DNA of 64,000 nucleotides, taken from positions 62,001 through 126,000 of the forward strand of contig CANMFM010000003.1 of NCBI GenBank assembly GCA_947497175.1. The letters run 5' to 3'. Below the pieces are notes generated by a model, which did not search any database, was not told the DNA's origin, and saw nothing but the letters and a program-made list of their open reading frames with translations. Both the position numbers and the translations under genes were made by a program. Below, piece after piece: positions 37,551 through 45,549 of this stretch (the first letter of the stretch is position 1; each line of letters starts with the position of its first letter). Origin of the DNA: an uncultured Aquimarina sp. (GTDB lineage Bacteria > Bacteroidota > Bacteroidia > Flavobacteriales > Flavobacteriaceae).

Positions 37551-37631
37551 GCTAATCATCTTAAGTCATTTGAAAAAGCATTTAAAATTCAATTAAATGC
37601 TTTACCTGTATGACTAAATACTAAAAAAATA

Positions 37632-38495
37632 ATGAGACAACTAAAGATAACAAAACAAGTTACCAATAGAGAATCAAAATCTCTGGACAAATACCTACAA
37701 GATGTAAGCAAGCTATCTATGGTAACCGCTGAAGAAGAAGTAGAATTAGCCCAGCGAATAAAACAGGGAGATCAAGTTGCTCTCAATACGTTGGTCACGG
37801 CAAACTTACGTTTTGTGATTTCGGTAGCTAAGCAGTATCAAAATCAAGGATTAAAACTTGCCGATCTTATTAATGAAGGTAATCTTGGCTTGATAAAAGC
37901 AGCTAAACGTTTTGATGAAACCAAAGGATTTAAGTTTATTTCTTATGCTGTTTGGTGGGTGCGTCAATCTATTTTGAAATCTCTGGCAGAGCAATCACGA
38001 ATAGTGAGACTACCGCTTAATAGGATTAATACCCTAAACAAAATGAATAGAGCGTATACTTCTTTAGAACAAAACTACCAACGCCCTCCTAGTGTCGAAG
38101 AAATAGCAAAAGAATTAGAGGTTCCAACAGAAGCAATTAAACAATCTGTACGACATTCTGGAAGACCGGTTTCTCTGGATGCTCCATTAAAAGACGGAGA
38201 AACATCAAGTCTATACGAAGTAATCGGATCTTCAGAATCAACCGCTCCAGATAAATCTTTGTTGAAAGTTTCATTACAAACTGATGTCAACAGAGCCTTA
38301 GACATACTTCCACCAAAAGAAGCTAACATTTTACGATTATATTTTGGTATTGGTCCCTACGAGGCAAAGAGCCTTCATGAGATATCTGAAATTTTTGACC
38401 TGACCAGAGAACGTGTGCGACAAGTTAAAGAAAGAGCCGTAAGGCGATTACGCCATTCTTCAAAAAGTAGAATTCTAATACCCTATTTGGGGTAA
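37632..38495 (+). CDS. RpoD/SigA-like sigma factor, divergent second copy
   Basis: 287 aa with regions 1.2 to 4.2. Visible: DKYLQDVSKLSMVTAEEEVELAQRI, ANLRFVISVAKQYQNQG, LINEGNLGLIKAAKRFDETKGFKFISYAVWWVRQSI (regions 2.1-2.4), and HEISEIFDLTRERVRQVKERAVRRL (4.2). The housekeeping RpoD of Flavobacteriaceae has the same length. This one differs at many positions usually fixed in it (for example DVSKLSMVTA for EIGKVDLITA, and LDILPPKEANIL for LETLTPREADVI). It is thus likely a paralog used under special conditions. It lies 14 nt before a bS21-type gene. Confidence 0.85.
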   Translation: MRQLKITKQVTNRESKSLDKYLQDVSKLSMVTAEEEVELAQRIKQGDQVALNTLVTANLRFVISVAKQYQNQGLKLADLINEGNLGLIKAAKRFDETKGFKFISYAVWWVRQSILKSLAEQSRIVRLPLNRINTLNKMNRAYTSLEQNYQRPPSVEEIAKELEVPTEAIKQSVRHSGRPVSLDAPLKDGETSSLYEVIGSSESTAPDKSLLKVSLQTDVNRALDILPPKEANILRLYFGIGPYEAKSLHEISEIFDLTRERVRQVKERAVRRLRHSSKSRILIPYLG

Positions 38496-38509
38496 ATAAA
38501 AAAAATAAA

Positions 38510-38710
38510 ATGTTAAGAATAGAAATAAAAGAAGGAGAACATATTGATAGAGCTCTTAAGCGTTATAAACGAAAACACCGAAATGTAAAGCAAATGCAGG
38601 AAATTAAAGAACGGAAGCATTACACCAAAAAATCCACCAAAAGGCGAGAACAATTACAAAAGGCTCAATACAAAGAAAAATATCTAAAAGAACACAATGA
38701 TGAGTGGTAA
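38510..38710 (+). CDS. rpsU: divergent 30S ribosomal protein bS21
   Basis: 66 aa. It matches bS21 in MLRIEIKEGEHIDRALKRYKRKH and in a C-terminal Lys/Arg-rich helix (STKRREQLQKAQYKEKYLKEH). It departs from the usual Bacteroidota sequence in the middle (NVKQMQEIKERKHYTKK). bS21 sits at the mRNA exit of the 30S subunit and, in Bacteroidota, helps hide the anti-Shine-Dalgarno sequence. The leader here is A-rich without a Shine-Dalgarno. A normal rpsU is expected elsewhere. It is in an operon with the sigma factor (14 nt). Confidence 0.85.
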   Translation: MLRIEIKEGEHIDRALKRYKRKHRNVKQMQEIKERKHYTKKSTKRREQLQKAQYKEKYLKEHNDEW

Positions 38711-38785
38711 ACACACTCAGATTTGCAACATTATCGTATTGGCTAGTAAACAAAAAATAGTATAACCGATCCAAAAAATTGATTT

Positions 38786-38977
38786 ATGAAAATTATAAAG
38801 ATTAAAAGAGAAACTAAAACTGAAAAACGTTACAGCAGAAAAATGGGTGAACTAACTACCAAAGTTACCTATATCAAAAAATACTTGTTGGGATTACCCG
38901 TAAAAACGATACATAAATATCGAGAGACTTATTATGGAGAAATAAAAAATTGTGATGATTGCATGCTTTATGTATAG
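38786..38977 (+). CDS. 63-residue basic unknown protein
   Basis: Starts MKIIKIKRETKTEKRYSRK, then ITKVTYIKKYLLGLPVKTI-like text, and ends YYGEIKNCDDCMLYV with a CxxC. The opposing strands and CDDC end suggest a compact domain, possibly metal-binding, but I cannot name it. It follows the bS21-like gene by 75 nt and may belong to the same transcript. Confidence 0.55.
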   Translation: MKIIKIKRETKTEKRYSRKMGELTTKVTYIKKYLLGLPVKTIHKYRETYYGEIKNCDDCMLYV

Positions 38978-39032
38978 TTCCTCTTTAACTATCTTTTTTA
39001 TAATTCTACATTACTAATAAACCTTATATTTT

Positions 39033-39839
39033 ATGAAAGTACTTGTCGTTGGAGCAGGTAATATGGGACGCACCTATGCAGAAGGGATGTCTAAATCAAA
39101 GCTATTGAAGAAAAAAAATATTATGGTCCTGGATAAATCTGATGAAAAATTAGAAGAATTGGATCAAATCTCTTATTTTGATGCGTTTAGCCATCTGGAA
39201 GATTGTGTGCCTCAGGCAGATATAATTTTTATAGCGGTAAAACCGTATCACGCAGAACAATTACTCAAAAAAATAAATCCATTGGTTACGGCTGATCAAA
39301 TAGTAATTTCTATTATGGCAGGAGTCACTTTAGATACAATTAAAAGCGTATCAGGTGTAAACAAAATAGTAAGAGCAATGCCAAATTTACCCGCAAAAGT
39401 TGGTAAAGGATTAACTTCTTATGTAGCCTCAGATAATATCTCAAGATTAGAGTTGCTCACCGTCGAAAGTCTTTTAGATACCACCGGGAAATCTATACGA
39501 GTAGATAACGAAAATTTAATTGATGCGTCTACAGGAATTTCAGGAAGTGGACCTGCATATGTGTTTTATTTTATGCAAAGTATGATGGACGCTGCTCAAC
39601 AAATGGGGTTCTCTAGAAACGAATCAAGAATTCTGGTAAGCCAAACATTTACGGGTGCATCAGAATTATTCGATCAGTCTGATCTGTCACCGAACTCTTG
39701 GATGAAAAAAGTAGCATCTAAAGGAGGTACAACTCGCGCTGCTCTGGACTCTATGGAAGATAATAACGTAAACGAATTAATTAAAGAAGCTGCATTTTCA
39801 GCATTTAACAGAGCCATTGAACTTGGAAAGGACCATTAA
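39033..39839 (+). CDS. proC: pyrroline-5-carboxylate reductase
   Basis: 268 aa. Reduces pyrroline-5-carboxylate to proline with NAD(P)H. The N-terminus MKVLVVGAGNMGRTYAEGM is the dinucleotide-binding fold. VRAMPNLPAKVGKG, ISGSGPAYVFYFMQSMMDAA and SKGGTTRAALDSM are the family motifs. The length is normal. The last ProC step of proline synthesis is often osmotically relevant. Its usual partner genes proA/proB are not in view. Confidence 0.94.
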   Translation: MKVLVVGAGNMGRTYAEGMSKSKLLKKKNIMVLDKSDEKLEELDQISYFDAFSHLEDCVPQADIIFIAVKPYHAEQLLKKINPLVTADQIVISIMAGVTLDTIKSVSGVNKIVRAMPNLPAKVGKGLTSYVASDNISRLELLTVESLLDTTGKSIRVDNENLIDASTGISGSGPAYVFYFMQSMMDAAQQMGFSRNESRILVSQTFTGASELFDQSDLSPNSWMKKVASKGGTTRAALDSMEDNNVNELIKEAAFSAFNRAIELGKDH

Positions 39840-39943
39840 TACCGAATATATCTAGTATTCTGTATTTGAAGGTAACCATATTAGGATAAAAAAAATATAC
39901 CTTACCTCATCTTTTATATTACGATTCTAAATTGTGCAATACA

Positions 39944-40093
39944 TTAATTGCTTGGAATTTCAATTACTCTATTCGTAGATTCTGCCATTTCATTTTTCTC
40001 CTCTCCAATCATAAAAAATAATGAGATTAAAAATATAAACAGGGATAATGCGGTTAACACTATAAATGACCATTTAGGATTACTGGATTTCAT
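39944..40093 (-). CDS. 49-residue membrane protein
   Basis: Found by reading the reverse strand: starts MKSSNPKWSFIVLTALSLF, with one membrane helix (FIVLTALSLFIFLISLFFM), then a hydrophilic tail with EEKNEMAESTNR and end IEIPSN. Composition and topology look authentic. About 130 nt upstream on the same strand lies a -7 box with a 28-bp perfect palindrome, so the gene appears to be controlled. Confidence 0.6.
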   Translation of the reverse strand: MKSSNPKWSFIVLTALSLFIFLISLFFMIGEEKNEMAESTNRVIEIPSN

Positions 40094-40222
40094 GTTTTTT
40101 AATTTGTATTTCCATTACTACATACGATAGAAACTTAACCTTGGTTTCTGAAGAAGCGTTAAAAAAATATTAAAATACTATGCTATTTATTAAACAACCT
40201 TAGTAAGTCTGACCGTTTAGGA

Positions 40223-40261
40223 CAAATTTAAAAACAAATAGTTTCTATAGAAACTATTTGT
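40223..40261 (-). promoter_or_regulatory. 28-bp perfect palindrome abutting a -7 box
   Basis: 40234-40261 is a perfect palindrome of 28 bp (core AGTTTCTATAGAAACT). On the reverse strand it is followed by TAAATTTG (40223-40230), which fits TAnnTTTG. The operator core (AGTTTnTnTAGAAACT) is shared with 36442-36457. It should control the 49-residue membrane protein downstream. Confidence 0.75.
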
Positions 40262-40459
40262 GATAAGTTTAGCGTTCTTAATGGCAAGCATACACTCAAA
40301 AAAAATCGTAAAAACCTGAATTTAAAACAAATACATCCAACAACATCATTAAAACAGGTATCAATTAAGAAAATTACTATTATAATAGATTTGTTAATAA
40401 AAACCGAAAAATCATTTTTTTAACATAAAATGGTATATTAGTATACCTAATTATTTTTT
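40262..40459. other. intergenic, small inverted repeat before sigma factor gene
   Basis: Nothing coding. GGTATA/TATACC with a TTAG spacer at 40432-40447 lies 12 nt before the ATG of the ECF sigma factor and may serve as a control site. Confidence 0.4.
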
Positions 40460-40990
40460 ATGCAGCCAACCGAATTAATTTATCAGTTACAGCAAAAAAA
40501 CGAAAAAGCTTTTCAAAAAATATATGAAATGTACTCTGATAACACATTTGGAGTTATTAATACCATTATCAAAGATGAAACAATATCTGAGGAAATTTTA
40601 CAAGATGTCTTTATAAAGATTTGGAATAATGCTGGCTCTTATTCTGAAAAAAAAGGACGGTTCTTTACCTGGGTATTAAATATAGCCAGAAATGCGGCCA
40701 TTGATAAGACAAGATCAAAATCATTTAAAAACTCTCAAAAGAACCAAGATGCCAAATATTTCGTAGATATATTAGAAGAGAAAAGTAGTTTTTCTCATAA
40801 GATTGATGCTATAGGTATCAAAAAGTATATTAATGTTTTAGAACCTTTATGCAAAAAAGTGATTGATTTATTATTTTTTAAAGGGTTTACCCAAAAAGAA
40901 GCTTCTGAAGAACTAGAAATTCCTTTGGGTACTATAAAAACAAGAAATAGAATCTGCATCAATAAATTAAGAGAAATTTTGGACGTGTAA
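40460..40990 (+). CDS. ECF-type sigma-70 family factor
   Basis: 176 aa. Region 2 reads FQKIYEMYSDNTFGVINTIIKDETISEEILQDVFIKIW with GRFFTWVLNIARNAAIDKTRS. Region 4 reads LEPLCKKVIDLLFFKGFTQKEASEELEIPLGTIKTRNRICINKLREIL. This two-domain form is the ECF class. It is followed 2 nt later by a membrane anti-sigma factor, so the pair is a typical cell-surface-stress or envelope-stress switch. The target promoters are unknown. Confidence 0.93.
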   Translation: MQPTELIYQLQQKNEKAFQKIYEMYSDNTFGVINTIIKDETISEEILQDVFIKIWNNAGSYSEKKGRFFTWVLNIARNAAIDKTRSKSFKNSQKNQDAKYFVDILEEKSSFSHKIDAIGIKKYINVLEPLCKKVIDLLFFKGFTQKEASEELEIPLGTIKTRNRICINKLREILDV

Positions 40991-40992
40991 TT

Positions 40993-41790
40993 ATGGAGAT
41001 TGAAAAGTATATAACATCAGGAATATTAGAACTATATGTATATGGAGCTTTATCCGAAGAGGAAAATAAAGAAGTATACGAAGTATTAAAAAAATACCCT
41101 GAGGTAGAAAAAGAAGTTGAACAAATCGAAAAAGGGCTGCTTCAGCTATCTGGCGCAACAGCACCTTACAATCCTGAGAAGGTCTATAACCGTATCAAGG
41201 ACCGTTTACATTTTTCTGAAGATAAAAAAGTTATTCCAATAGGACGAAAGCGTACAAATTGGACTGCATATATAGGTTGGGTTGCTTCTGTAGCTCTTTT
41301 AATCGGTTTAATAACACAATTCAATCAAAACAAAGAATTACAACAACAAGTTGTTAATGCAAATATGGAGCAACAACTACTAGAAGGAAAAATTAATGTT
41401 GCAGAAGAAGATTTAACCAAAACAAAATCTTTATTAAATGTACTAAGAAATAAAGATATTATTCAAATCCCGCTACAAGGTCAAAAAGTAGACCCGACCG
41501 CTTATGCTGCTGTTTATTGGGACAAGGAGAATCAAATAGCGTACATAGATGTAGCTGGATTACCTACGCCACCTCCTGGAAAAGTATATCAAGTGTGGTC
41601 ATTAAAATTAACACCTCTTACGCCAACCAGTCTGGGGGTTTTAGACAAATTCAATGAAGATGAAAATAAAATATTCGCTGTAACCAATGTCAATGAATCT
41701 GAAGCTTTTGGTATCACATTAGAACCAGAAGGAGGTAGTGAATCCCCTACTCTTGAGCAGCTATATACCTTAGGAGCTGTAGAATCTTAG
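40993..41790 (+). CDS. anti-sigma factor with RskA-type C-terminal domain
   Basis: 265 aa. The N-terminal part (ITSGILELYVYGALSEEENKEVYEVLKKYPEVEKEVEQIE) binds the sigma factor. A membrane helix lies at about residues 93-112 (WTAYIGWVASVALLIGLITQ), then a coiled-coil stretch. The C-terminal RskA domain (YAAVYWDKENQIAYIDVAGLPTPPPGKVYQVWSL ... FGITLEPEGGSESPT) should lie in the periplasm. The gene order sigma/anti-sigma is normal and the two are coupled (2 nt). Confidence 0.92.
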   Translation: MEIEKYITSGILELYVYGALSEEENKEVYEVLKKYPEVEKEVEQIEKGLLQLSGATAPYNPEKVYNRIKDRLHFSEDKKVIPIGRKRTNWTAYIGWVASVALLIGLITQFNQNKELQQQVVNANMEQQLLEGKINVAEEDLTKTKSLLNVLRNKDIIQIPLQGQKVDPTAYAAVYWDKENQIAYIDVAGLPTPPPGKVYQVWSLKLTPLTPTSLGVLDKFNEDENKIFAVTNVNESEAFGITLEPEGGSESPTLEQLYTLGAVES

Positions 41791-41804
41791 ATATACATTG
41801 TAAA

Positions 41805-41895
41805 CTACCTCAGAGCAAGCCCATGAGGCATCGGTTGAAAAATAATTTTGATTTCGAGGCAAGCCTGGAGCATTTAAATCTCGATTATCGAGTAA
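41805..41895. repeat. cluster of three short palindromes, probable dispersed repeat
   Basis: In about 90 nt: CCTCA/TGAGG arms (41808-41828), AGGCAAGCCT (41857-41866) and CTCGATTATCGAG (41880-41892). Base composition is more GC-rich than its surroundings. The rest of 41791-42160 carries no gene I can support. Confidence 0.45.
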
Positions 41896-42162
41896 ATATT
41901 CATTTTGTATAATTTAAAGTTTACGCAAATACATACGAGGATTATACAAACACGGTTTTTTGAATAAATGTTAATATATTGTTAACACTATTTAAATCGA
42001 TACAAAAGAGAGTCCCAGAAAACAATAAATCAATGGCTAATCTCTTACAGAATAGTATTGAACCTTTCGTTAAATAATATCGATTTTATATTCAGAAAAT
42101 ACGAACTATATAATTATACCTCCCCTACAATCTGAAAAAAATGTTAAATCATATTTATTTAA

Positions 42163-42174
42163 TTGATATATCAA
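42163..42174. promoter_or_regulatory. palindrome upstream of MarR gene
   Basis: TTGATATATCAA, a perfect 12-bp palindrome, with a half-repeat ATATCAA at 42183-42189, 11 nt before the start codon of the MarR gene. It could be an autoregulatory operator. Confidence 0.45.
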
Positions 42175-42200
42175 CTATATTTATATCAAATATATAGTAT

Positions 42201-42641
42201 ATGAACCTACCGCTCCCTTCAGAAACAATATTTCACGTTATTGAGAGTACTATTAAAGAGTATCGGAAATTTGCACAGAAAAATATTTCAGAACAAATAC
42301 AGGATATGACTATCGATCAGGGTTTGGTACTCCTTTTTCTGAATCAGCATCCGGACTTAACTCAGAAAGAAATTGCAGCATTGGTGTTTAAAGATAAAGC
42401 CTCGATGACACGAATGATTGATACTATGGTTCATAAAAAATACCTGGAACGCTCTATGAACCCCAAAGACAGAAGGCGTTACAAAATTAAAATCACAGCT
42501 AAAGGAAAGGAGGTATTAAAAACCCTTCCTCCTATCATTCATCATAATAGAAATTCATCATTAAAAGGAATCACAAAAAACGAACTCAATCAATTGGAAA
42601 CCATTTTAGGTAAAATCATAACCAATTGTACAAAAAAGTAA
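42201..42641 (+). CDS. MarR family transcriptional regulator
   Basis: 146 aa. Winged-helix: QGLVLLFLNQHPDLTQKEIAALVFKDKASMTRMIDTMVHKKYLERSMNPKDRRRYKIKITAKGKEVL, with the DRR wing motif. It precedes the S41 peptidase gene by 4 nt and so probably controls its own operon through the palindrome just upstream. The inducer cannot be told. It is distinct from the other MarR protein in this window (35836). Confidence 0.93.
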   Translation: MNLPLPSETIFHVIESTIKEYRKFAQKNISEQIQDMTIDQGLVLLFLNQHPDLTQKEIAALVFKDKASMTRMIDTMVHKKYLERSMNPKDRRRYKIKITAKGKEVLKTLPPIIHHNRNSSLKGITKNELNQLETILGKIITNCTKK

Positions 42642-42645
42642 GATT

Positions 42646-43977
42646 ATGAAAGCTATATGCAAATTTACCATAGCCATGTTTTTAATGCTACTTACCGCTC
42701 AACTAAATGCCCAGAAAAAAGTTGAACCGTTACCCCCCAAAGAACAACAAATTGTTGTTGATTCTGTAGGTAATAAACTAAACGCAAACTATATTTTTCC
42801 GGAAATAGCCTCTAAGATGTTCTCCAGTATTCAATCAAAACTTAAGAACGGTAATTATAGATCAATTTTAGATCCTCACGAATTTGCTACCACTTTAACC
42901 AAAGATCTTCAGGCGATCAGTAAGGATAAACATTTAAGGGTTACTTTTGCTCCAGAACAAATAGCCGAACAACAACAAGCGATTACTCCAGAAGATAGCA
43001 TAGCGTATTTGACTCGACGTATTAATATCATGAAGCGAAATAATTATGGTTTTAAAGAATTGAAAATTATGGCGGGTAATATTGGCTATTTAGATCTTCG
43101 AAGTTTTTCTAATGTAGAATACGCTGGAGAGACAGCTGTATCGGCCATGAACTTTTTGAGTAATACCGATGCAATCATTATTGATCTTCGAAATAATGGC
43201 GGAGGAAGCCCGGCGATGATCCAACTTATTACAAGTTACCTATTTGAAAATCATCCTGTTCATTTGAATAATTTCTATTGGCGTCCATCTGATCAAAATT
43301 CTCAAACCTGGACGCTACCACATGTACCCGGTACACGTAGTCCTAATACTCCTATTTATGTATTAACTAGTGGTAGAACTTTTTCGGCAGCAGAAGAGTT
43401 TAGTTATAATTTAAAGCATCTAAAGCGTGCTACCCTAGTAGGTGAAACTACAGGTGGTGGAGCGCATCCTGGAGGTCCTATTGTGGCAACAGATCGGTTT
43501 ATGGTCTGGGTTCCTACGGGTAGAGCCATTAATCCTATCACCAATACCAATTGGGAAGGCACTGGTGTTAGTCCCCATATTAAGTGTTCTGCCGCAGATG
43601 CTTTGGATATTGCCTATAAAAAAGCTTTAGAAGAACTTATCAAAAACAATAAAGATAAAGACCTACAAACTTTCTACGAATGGCCCCTTGCCAAACTAAA
43701 ACTAAAGACTAATCCGGTGACCTTAGATACTAAAACCTTAAAAGCTTTTGTAGGAGTGTATGGCCCACGTGTGGTGACTTTTGAAAACGGTAAATTATTC
43801 TATCAGCGAGGCAATGGAACAAAATACGAATTACTACCATACAGTGATACTGAGTTTATGTTAAAAGACCTTGATAGTTTTAGAATACGTTTTTTAACCA
43901 ATGGCAACACAGTAACTGCCTTGCAAGGATTATATGATAATGGCCATACCGATAGAAATGCAAAAGGAAAAGGGTAA
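42646..43977 (+). CDS. S41 family serine peptidase, secreted
   Basis: 443 aa with signal peptide (MKAICKFTIAMFLMLLTAQLNAQ). The N-terminal helical domain (IVVDSVGNKLNANYIFPEIASKM ... DPHEFATTLTKDLQAISKDKHLRV) is the Peptidase_S41_N type of IRBP-like members. The catalytic domain carries NIGYLDLRSF, IIDLRNNGGGSPAMI, and the nucleophile Ser in SGRTFSAAEEF, with LVGETTGGGAHPG following. No PDZ domain is visible. It is a periplasmic or secreted peptidase coupled to the MarR regulator. Confidence 0.9.
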   Translation: MKAICKFTIAMFLMLLTAQLNAQKKVEPLPPKEQQIVVDSVGNKLNANYIFPEIASKMFSSIQSKLKNGNYRSILDPHEFATTLTKDLQAISKDKHLRVTFAPEQIAEQQQAITPEDSIAYLTRRINIMKRNNYGFKELKIMAGNIGYLDLRSFSNVEYAGETAVSAMNFLSNTDAIIIDLRNNGGGSPAMIQLITSYLFENHPVHLNNFYWRPSDQNSQTWTLPHVPGTRSPNTPIYVLTSGRTFSAAEEFSYNLKHLKRATLVGETTGGGAHPGGPIVATDRFMVWVPTGRAINPITNTNWEGTGVSPHIKCSAADALDIAYKKALEELIKNNKDKDLQTFYEWPLAKLKLKTNPVTLDTKTLKAFVGVYGPRVVTFENGKLFYQRGNGTKYELLPYSDTEFMLKDLDSFRIRFLTNGNTVTALQGLYDNGHTDRNAKGKG

Positions 43978-44076
43978 ATCTTACTCAGGGCCGGCACAAA
44001 CTTACAACTTGTTTGTTCTAGCTATCACATGCTATAAATCATCTTGGGCTAGTTAATACTATACTTGAGCTAAGCA

Positions 44077-44136
44077 TTGGAATTATTCCGTTATTTAGGA
44101 ATAATTCCAATAATTCATATTTTTATAGTAGTTTTG
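44077..44136 (+). promoter_or_regulatory. operator/promoter of the error-prone polymerase cassette
   Basis: Perfect 13-bp arms TTGGAATTATTCC and GGAATAATTCCAA (44077-44089, 44098-44110) flank an 8-nt spacer; each arm is itself nearly palindromic. The -7 box TAGTTTTG (44129-44136) follows 18 nt later, so the right arm covers the -33 region. It fits repression by a LexA-like or XRE regulator. Confidence 0.7.
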
Positions 44137-44158
44137 TATTTCCATACGCTAAGTAAGA

Positions 44159-45538
44159 ATGCAAAACCAACTATATACCGTTATTGATGTCGAAACTACC
44201 GGAGGTGGTATTTTGGGCAATCGCATTACAGAGATCTGCATTGTTTTATTACAAGGGGATACAATCCTTGATAAGTTTATTTCGCTAGTCAATCCAGAGC
44301 AGAATATTCCACCTTTTATCACTGGTCTTACCGGTATTGATAATGATATGGTTCGTGATGCACCTACGTTTGACAAGATTGCAGATCGCATTATTGAAAT
44401 GACGACTGATGCCATTTTTGTGGCTCATAATGTCAATTTTGACTATAATGTGATTAGAGAAGAGTTTAAAAACTTAGGAATTACATTCACTCGAAAAAAA
44501 CTATGCACGGTTCGGCTTTCCAGAAAACTAATACCAGGGCTATTTTCATATAGTTTAGGCAGACTTTGTTCATCACTTGACATCCCGTTAGTGGATCGGC
44601 ACCGTGCCGAAGGAGATACCGATGCTACAGTGATTTTATTTCAACGAATTTTAGAGTTGGATCCAGAGTTTACTAGTATCAATTCTTTTTTAAATGCTCG
44701 CTCTAAAGAAGCTACCCTACCACCACATCTTGATGTAGCGATTATTAATGCATTGCCAGAAGAAACCGGTATTTACCTATTTAAAGATCAAAAAGGAAAA
44801 GTAATTTATGCAGGCAAAGCAAAAAATATAAAACAACGAGTACTTAGTCATTTTTATGATAAAAAGAACAAAGAATATGCTCTTGGGCAAAAGACCCACA
44901 CTATAGACTATGAAGTGACGGGTAATGAATTAGTAGCTCTACTATTAGAAGCCGAAAAGATCCAGAAGTATTACCCAACATTTAACAGGGCTCAAAAAAA
45001 AACGATTGCTCCCTATCGAATTATACAGTATACTAACCGAAAAGGAATTGTACAACTGGCTATCGACAGGTCAAAAAACACAGATCATTCGTTAGAGGTA
45101 TTTTATAGAAGATCTGATGCCATAGAGCAATTAGAACGGTTGTGTTTTGATTATCAACTATGTCCGCGATATTGCAATCTACAAAGTACTACAGAGCGTT
45201 GTTCTCATTATCGTATAAAAAATTGTAAAGGAATATGTCATGGTCAGGAATCTGTGGCATTATATAATATAAGGGTGCAACAAGCATTAACATCCTTAAA
45301 AAAGCAAAAACAAACCTACCTGATAAGGGAAAAAGGTAGGACAATAGATGAGCATAGTTTTGTGATGATACAAAACGGAATCTATAAAGGATTTGGCTAT
45401 GTGAATCAATCAGAACAAGTATCACATATTGATGATTTTGAAACTTTTTTAACATTGCAAAAGCATACGTATCACACGACCAAAATCATTCAAAGTTACT
45501 TACGTAAAAACGGGGAAAACAATATTGTATATATGTAA
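44159..45538 (+). CDS. DnaQ-type exonuclease fused to GIY-YIG domain
   Basis: 459 aa. Residues 1-175 form a DEDD exonuclease: VIDVETTGGG (Exo I), FVAHNVNFDYNVI (Exo II) and HRAEGDTDAT (Exo III). From about 205 comes a UvrC/Cho-like GIY-YIG nuclease domain (EETGIYLFKDQKGKVIYAGKAKNIKQRVLSHFY). A Cys-containing C-terminus follows (CPRYCNLQ ... CSHYRIKNCKGICHG). It may process damaged DNA or proofread for the polymerases encoded 11 nt and 1.3 kb downstream. First gene of the cassette. Confidence 0.92.
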   Translation: MQNQLYTVIDVETTGGGILGNRITEICIVLLQGDTILDKFISLVNPEQNIPPFITGLTGIDNDMVRDAPTFDKIADRIIEMTTDAIFVAHNVNFDYNVIREEFKNLGITFTRKKLCTVRLSRKLIPGLFSYSLGRLCSSLDIPLVDRHRAEGDTDATVILFQRILELDPEFTSINSFLNARSKEATLPPHLDVAIINALPEETGIYLFKDQKGKVIYAGKAKNIKQRVLSHFYDKKNKEYALGQKTHTIDYEVTGNELVALLLEAEKIQKYYPTFNRAQKKTIAPYRIIQYTNRKGIVQLAIDRSKNTDHSLEVFYRRSDAIEQLERLCFDYQLCPRYCNLQSTTERCSHYRIKNCKGICHGQESVALYNIRVQQALTSLKKQKQTYLIREKGRTIDEHSFVMIQNGIYKGFGYVNQSEQVSHIDDFETFLTLQKHTYHTTKIIQSYLRKNGENNIVYM

Positions 45539-45549
45539 AAGTAAGCGTT

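Noticed and set aside
39948..40130. 60-codon forward frame in the gap after proC
   Set aside because: The reverse-strand 49-codon frame at 39944-40093 has a far better membrane-protein pattern; only one can be true, and the forward frame is Asn/Phe-rich without a signal.
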